Shown here in pieces: positions 23,229 through 26,567 of a DNA stretch of 26,567 nt. Under the pieces are notes generated by a model, which was not told the DNA's origin, ran no database searches, and worked only from the letters and a program-made list of their open reading frames with translations. Where the stretch lies: the NCBI RefSeq assembly GCF_938041645.1, contig NZ_CALIST010000001.1, positions 1-26,567 of the forward strand, given 5' to 3'. Position numbers and translations under genes: made by a program. The stretch is from an uncultured Campylobacter sp. (GTDB taxonomy: Bacteria > Campylobacterota > Campylobacteria > Campylobacterales > Campylobacteraceae). Position 1 is the first letter of the stretch. Each line of letters begins with the position of its first letter.

Positions 23229-23541
23229 ATGAAGAAAATTTTGCTCGTTAGCGACGACGTAGAGATGCAACTAAGTCTCAACGCCGCGCTTTAGCAAGAA
23301 TTCGGCAAATTTTAAGCCAGCAAAATTCACACGATAACGGGAGTCGGACTCCCGTTATGATCTTCATAGACAGACCATCTCTACGCTTTATAAGAAAATT
23401 TACTACGCCAAATACGACTACTTTATAATCAAACTTTTACCCAAAAAATTTTATCTCTCGTATTTGGAAGCTGCCGAATTTTATTCGGGAATAAATTTTA
23501 ACCAAAGCTCGCATCCACTCAGCTCAAAACATAAAATTTAA
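23229..23541 (+). pseudogene. Decayed response-regulator-like gene
   Basis: A reading frame starts MKKILLVSDDVEMQLSLNAA, very much like the opening beta strand and acidic pair of a response regulator receiver domain, and ends at a TAG after 21 residues. Shifting by one base, a later frame reads plausible protein (YYAKYDYFIIKLLPKKFYL, then SYLEAAEFYSGINF) and stops at 23539-23541, together about 104 codons. Stops and at least one frameshift lie between. Receiver-type identity rests on the N-terminus only. A strong 11-bp hairpin sits inside. The remnant would not make a working protein. Confidence 0.45.
23334..23358. other. Perfect 11-bp hairpin with 3-base loop
   Basis: ATAACGGGAGT (23334-23344) pairs completely with ACTCCCGTTAT (23348-23358) around cgg. 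This is the most stable-looking hairpin in the window. It could end the cytochrome transcript, but no T run follows; it lies within a decayed gene. Confidence 0.6.
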
Positions 23542-23557
23542 AATAAGCCGTTTTCGA

Positions 23558-23563
23558 TATAAT
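23558..23563 (+). promoter_or_regulatory. -10 box of proB
   Basis: TATAAT in the phrase tttcgatataatttt, 24 bases before the proB ATG, with GGAG at 23577-23580 as ribosome binding site. Confidence 0.6.
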
Positions 23564-23586
23564 TTTCAAAAATTTCGGAGCGGAAA

Positions 23587-24708
23587 ATGGGTAGAAAAGA
23601 GCTTCTGGGCGGCGCAAAACGTATCGTCGTAAAAATCGGTACTTCGACGCTTACGAACGCGGACGGTTCGTTAAATGAGCGGCTCATCAAAGGTCTAGTC
23701 GCGCAAATTTGCAAGCTAAAAGATGTGGGCTTTTGCGTGGTTTTGGTAAGCTCGGGCGCCGTGGGCGCGGGCATGGGGCTGCTAGGCATCGCGCAAAGAC
23801 CTAAAATTTTAAGCCGCAAGCAGGCTCTAGCAGCGGTCGGACAGGTCGCGCTGATGCATCTTTACGAGCGGCTATTTTGGGCGCACGACTGCATTATCGC
23901 GCAGCTGCTGCTAAGCCGAGGCGATTTTAGCGACAGGGTGCGCTATCTTAGCGTGCGAAACGTCTGCGCGGAGCTACTCTCGCGCGGCATCGTGCCGATC
24001 ATAAACGAAAACGATCCCGTCGTAGCAGATGAACTCAAAGTGGGCGACAACGACACGCTAAGTGCGCTCGTTGCAGGGCTAATCGATGCTGATCTGCTCG
24101 TGATTTTAAGCGACATCAACGGGCTGTACGACAAAAATCCGAGCGAGCACGCGGACGCAAAACTTTTAAGCTTTATCGAAAAAATCGACGAGCGCGTCGT
24201 CAAAATGGCAGGCGGCGAGGGCAGTAAATTCGGCACGGGCGGCATGGCGACCAAGATCGCGGCGGCGCAAATGGCAAATCAGATCGGCACGAGTCTGATC
24301 ATCGCAAACGGGCGTACGGACGGAATTTTGCTTAAAATAGCGGCGGGCGAGGAGGTAGGCACCCTCTTTAGCGCGGGCGCGGCGCGGCTTAGCTCGCGTA
24401 AATACTGGCTCGCATACGGCGCGATTAGCAAAGGCGCGGTGATTATCGACGCAGGGGCGGCAGAGGCGATAAAATCGGGCAAAAGCCTGCTTGCGGTCGG
24501 GATTGCGGAGGTGCGCGGCGAATTTGAGCGCGGCGAGATCGTAAGCCTCTGCATGGCGGACGACAAGCTATTAGCGCACGGCATTAGCAACTATTCAAGC
24601 TGCGAGCTTGCGCGCATAGCGGGCGTAAAAAGCGATGAGATAGAGCAGGCTTTAGGCTACAAAAGCGACGATGACGCGATCCACGCGGATAATATCGCGC
24701 TGCAATGA
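23587..24708 (+). CDS. proB: Glutamate 5-kinase (ProB)
   Basis: 373 residues, a full two-domain ProB: an amino-acid kinase domain (about 1-255) and a C-terminal PUA domain. Motifs include VVKIGTSTLTN near the start, VSSGAVGAGM, VPIINENDPV, VGDNDTLSA and FGTGGMATKIAAA, which bind ATP and glutamate. It makes glutamyl 5-phosphate in the first step of proline synthesis and is normally feedback-inhibited by proline. The next step, ProA, lies 413 bases downstream with a small secreted-protein gene between them. The start at 23587 has a ribosome binding site and a promoter. The enzyme is complete and unremarkable. Confidence 0.96.
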   Translation: MGRKELLGGAKRIVVKIGTSTLTNADGSLNERLIKGLVAQICKLKDVGFCVVLVSSGAVGAGMGLLGIAQRPKILSRKQALAAVGQVALMHLYERLFWAHDCIIAQLLLSRGDFSDRVRYLSVRNVCAELLSRGIVPIINENDPVVADELKVGDNDTLSALVAGLIDADLLVILSDINGLYDKNPSEHADAKLLSFIEKIDERVVKMAGGEGSKFGTGGMATKIAAAQMANQIGTSLIIANGRTDGILLKIAAGEEVGTLFSAGAARLSSRKYWLAYGAISKGAVIIDAGAAEAIKSGKSLLAVGIAEVRGEFERGEIVSLCMADDKLLAHGISNYSSCELARIAGVKSDEIEQALGYKSDDDAIHADNIALQ

Positions 24709-24756
24709 AATTTTAGCCGTGTTCTGTGCGTTTAAAATTTCAAACGGAAGGCGTAG

Positions 24757-24915
24757 ATGAAAAAGATTATATTTTTTTTTGCACTACTCTTGGCGGGCGC
24801 GGCGTGGACGGCAAAATTTGACGAACCGGACGCCGATAAAAACGGCGAGCTAGACGTTTTTGAACTGCGCGGATATGAGCCGGCGGATTACGTAAAAGCG
24901 CTATGCGCGAATTGA
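24757..24915 (+). CDS. Small secreted EF-hand protein (52 residues)
   Basis: A short gene easily missed by size filters. The 52-residue product has a signal peptide (MKKIIFFFALLLAGAAWT) followed by one textbook EF-hand loop, DADKNGELDVFE, with calcium ligands at positions 1, 3, 5, 7, 9 and 12 (Asp, Asp, Asn, Glu, Asp, Glu) and the invariant Gly at 6 and Leu at 8. AAGG lies about 8 bases before the ATG. A run of nine T (24772-24780) encodes the Phe residues of the signal, so slippage there could switch the gene off. It sits between proB and proA. Function is unknown; calcium binding or envelope structure is an inference. One Cys at position 50 could tether it by disulfide. Confidence 0.65.
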   Translation: MKKIIFFFALLLAGAAWTAKFDEPDADKNGELDVFELRGYEPADYVKALCAN

Positions 24916-25121
24916 AATGAGAAGGTTGGGCGTAATGCCTGGCGAGTAAGCGAAATTTTGACGCAAGAAAATCCGAAATAAAATGGCCCAAAGCGTGCTA
25001 AATTTAAGCCGTCGTGCGCGGATAAAAATAAGACGCACTGGAATTTTAGACGCGATAGAAGCGACGCTCGCGGCATTTTTATACGCAGCATGCGATTTGA
25101 TTTATAGATTAAGGAGCGAAA

Positions 25122-26381
25122 ATGAACGAAATTTTAGATATCTGTAAGCGCGCAAAGGCCGCTTGCGGCGAGCTTTTGAGACTTGGTAGCAAGGCTAAAT
25201 TTGAAATTTTAAACGCCGTGGCGGATGAGCTGCTCGCACAAAAGGACGCGATAAAAGCGACAAACGCCAAAGACCTTACAAACGGCGAGAGATCAGGCTT
25301 GAACGCAGCGCTGCTAGACCGTCTAAGGCTAACCGACGCCCGTATCGAGGCGATGGCGCAGGGCGTGCGCGAAGTGGCGGGATTTGCAGAGGTCGTGGGC
25401 GAAAATCTAGGCGGCTGGAGCCATCCAAACGGCATGCAAATCAGCCGCGTGCGCGTGCCACTGGGTGTGCTCGGCATCATCTACGAGAGCCGTCCAAACG
25501 TCAGTATCGACGCGGCGGCTCTGGCGCTAAAAAGCGGCAACGCAGCGATCCTGCGAGGCAGTGCAAGCGCGCTAAATTCAAACATCTTTTTAGTAAATTT
25601 ATTTAACGAAGCCGGGGCGAAATTTGGCTTACCGACGGGCGCGGTGCAGCTCGTGGAGAGCGCCGAACGCGAAGTCGTAGCGCAAATGGCGAAAATGAGC
25701 GAGTATATCGATGTTTTGATACCGCGCGGCGGCAAGAGCTTAAAAGACTTTATAGCGCAAAACGCGACCGTGCCGATCATCATGACGGGCGCGGGGGTTT
25801 GCCACATCTTCGTCGATGAGAGCGCAAATTTAAGCGAGGCTGCAAAGATAATCAAAAACGCCAAAACCCAGCGCCCAAGCGTCTGCAACGCCGTAGAGTG
25901 CGTGCTTTTGCATGAGCGCGTGGCGGGCGAAATTTTGCCTGAGCTTGTGCGCGAGATGCCGGAGGTCGAGTTTCGCGTGAGCGAGCAGCTACTGGGCGCG
26001 TGCGAGTCGGAGCTGCGAGGCGCTAAAAACGTCAAGCCTGCCAGCGAGAGCGACTTTGGCGCCGAGTTTTTGGATCTCGTTTTGGCTGTGCGCGCCGTGC
26101 GGGATGCGGATGAGGCGATCAGCTTTATAAATGCGCATTCTAGCGGCCATTCGGACGCGATTTTAAGCGAAAACTACGCAAACATCGAGCGGTTTTTAAA
26201 CGAAGTTGGCAGCGCAGTCGTCTACGCCAACGCCTCGACTCGTTTTAGCGACGGCAGCGAGTTTGGATTTGGCGGCGAGATCGGCATCAGCACGCAAAAG
26301 CTGCACGCCAGAGGGCCGATGGGGGTGAGGGAGCTCACGACCTATAAATACGTCGTCCGCGGAGACGGGCAAATTCGTTAG
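25122..26381 (+). CDS. proA: Gamma-glutamyl phosphate reductase (ProA)
   Basis: 419 residues, the usual ProA length, an NADPH-dependent dehydrogenase of the aldehyde dehydrogenase fold that converts glutamyl 5-phosphate to glutamate semialdehyde in proline synthesis. Signature segments are VPLGVLGIIYESRPNV at 112-127, SGNAAILRGSASA at 138-150, VLIPRGGKSL at 198-207 and the catalytic Cys255 in RPSVCNAVE; GEIGISTQKLHARGPMG and the C-terminal ELTTYKYVV complete the match. AAGGAG 5 bases before the ATG supports the start. It acts after ProB, encoded just upstream, though separated by the EF-hand gene and about 200 bases of spacer. Confidence 0.96.
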   Translation: MNEILDICKRAKAACGELLRLGSKAKFEILNAVADELLAQKDAIKATNAKDLTNGERSGLNAALLDRLRLTDARIEAMAQGVREVAGFAEVVGENLGGWSHPNGMQISRVRVPLGVLGIIYESRPNVSIDAAALALKSGNAAILRGSASALNSNIFLVNLFNEAGAKFGLPTGAVQLVESAEREVVAQMAKMSEYIDVLIPRGGKSLKDFIAQNATVPIIMTGAGVCHIFVDESANLSEAAKIIKNAKTQRPSVCNAVECVLLHERVAGEILPELVREMPEVEFRVSEQLLGACESELRGAKNVKPASESDFGAEFLDLVLAVRAVRDADEAISFINAHSSGHSDAILSENYANIERFLNEVGSAVVYANASTRFSDGSEFGFGGEIGISTQKLHARGPMGVRELTTYKYVVRGDGQIR

Positions 26382-26410
26382 CGGCTCGTCTTTTTCAAAA
26401 GGCCCATTTT

Positions 26411-26451
26411 GCGAGCGCTTTTGAGAGAAATTTTGCTTCTCTTGCGCTCGC
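26411..26451 (+). terminator. Hairpin after proA
   Basis: GCGAGCGC (26411-26418) pairs perfectly with GCGCTCGC (26444-26451), and an inner stem of AGAGAA with TTCTCT extends it. It is about 30 bases after the proA stop codon. A strong T run is absent, so termination is likely but not certain. Confidence 0.5.
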
Positions 26452-26465
26452 AACTGCAAGCAGAA

Positions 26466-26510
26466 GTCTAGCTTGCGCAAAATTTTAGCTTCTAACTCAA
26501 AAAATCGCCT
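26466..26510. repeat. Palindromic intergenic element, copy B
   Basis: Matches 21942-21987: gtctagcttgcgcaaaattt at the left end and aaaaaatcgcct at the right end, with a diverged middle. A further GCAAGC/GCTTGC stem (26456-26461 with 26471-26476) overlaps its left side. Both copies follow the stop codon of a gene within about 90 bases. Confidence 0.6.
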
Positions 26511-26567
26511 CGAAGCTCGGCTTACCGTCGCCCGCTCGACAATAATCGCAACCATCTGCCGCCTCGA

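Noticed and set aside
26196..26555. 119-codon minus-strand open frame at the right end
   Set aside because: Most of it is the antisense shadow of proA and the rest crosses hairpins and the repeat element.

Overview
The window looks like chromosomal DNA of a relatively GC-rich Campylobacter (Campylobacterota), with an oral, anaerobic C. gracilis-like species as best guess. The evidence is the gene content (Tat-exported flavoprotein reductase with tetrahaem and NapC/NrfH-type cytochromes, single-gene trpS, der, uvrB, UPF0210 plus ACT pair), the short AAATTT/AAAATTTT-rich intergenic regions, Shine-Dalgarno sequences of the AAAGGAG type and TATAAT -10 boxes without a clear -35. The species is inferred from style, not from a marker gene.

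Layout. 1-84 is the tail of a membrane protein. 85-1944 holds one alpha/beta hydrolase between two repeat-rich gene-poor stretches. 1945-2902 is a three-gene minus-strand operon of unknown function (coiled coil, small soluble protein, pseudopilin-like anchored protein), divergent from uvrB (2972-4948). 4949-5862 is a gene-less, degenerate-repeat region. 5863-7545 carries three unknown minus-strand genes, the last markedly AT-rich. 7678-13183 is a minus-strand housekeeping block: der, a shikimate kinase fused in frame to an unknown domain, trpS, a DUF2628-like membrane protein, then the ACT-domain/UPF0210 pair. 13655-15499 is a tandem pair of EamA transporters.

15662-20069 is the most interesting part: five closely packed plus-strand genes encoding an ATP-dependent activator of the 2-hydroxyacyl-CoA dehydratase type, its partner of the double-cubane-cluster (YjiM/DCCP) type, a Tat-exported ModA-like binding protein without a permease, a NapH-like membrane iron-sulfur protein, and a clear NifB (radical SAM enzyme that builds the 8Fe nitrogenase cofactor precursor). 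No nitrogenase structural gene is present. The arrangement suggests that NifB chemistry serves a non-nitrogenase complex iron-sulfur reductase; this is a hypothesis. The group ends in a rho-independent terminator right at the nifB stop.

20334-23222 is a periplasmic respiratory module: a Tat-type FAD reductase of the flavocytochrome c family, a soluble tetrahaem cytochrome and a membrane NapC/NrfH-type quinol dehydrogenase, a layout like the Wolinella fcc genes; the electron acceptor is not certain. After a decayed response-regulator-like pseudogene come proB and proA (proline synthesis), separated by a previously overlooked 52-residue secreted EF-hand protein. A palindromic intergenic element recurs after the flavoprotein gene and after proA.
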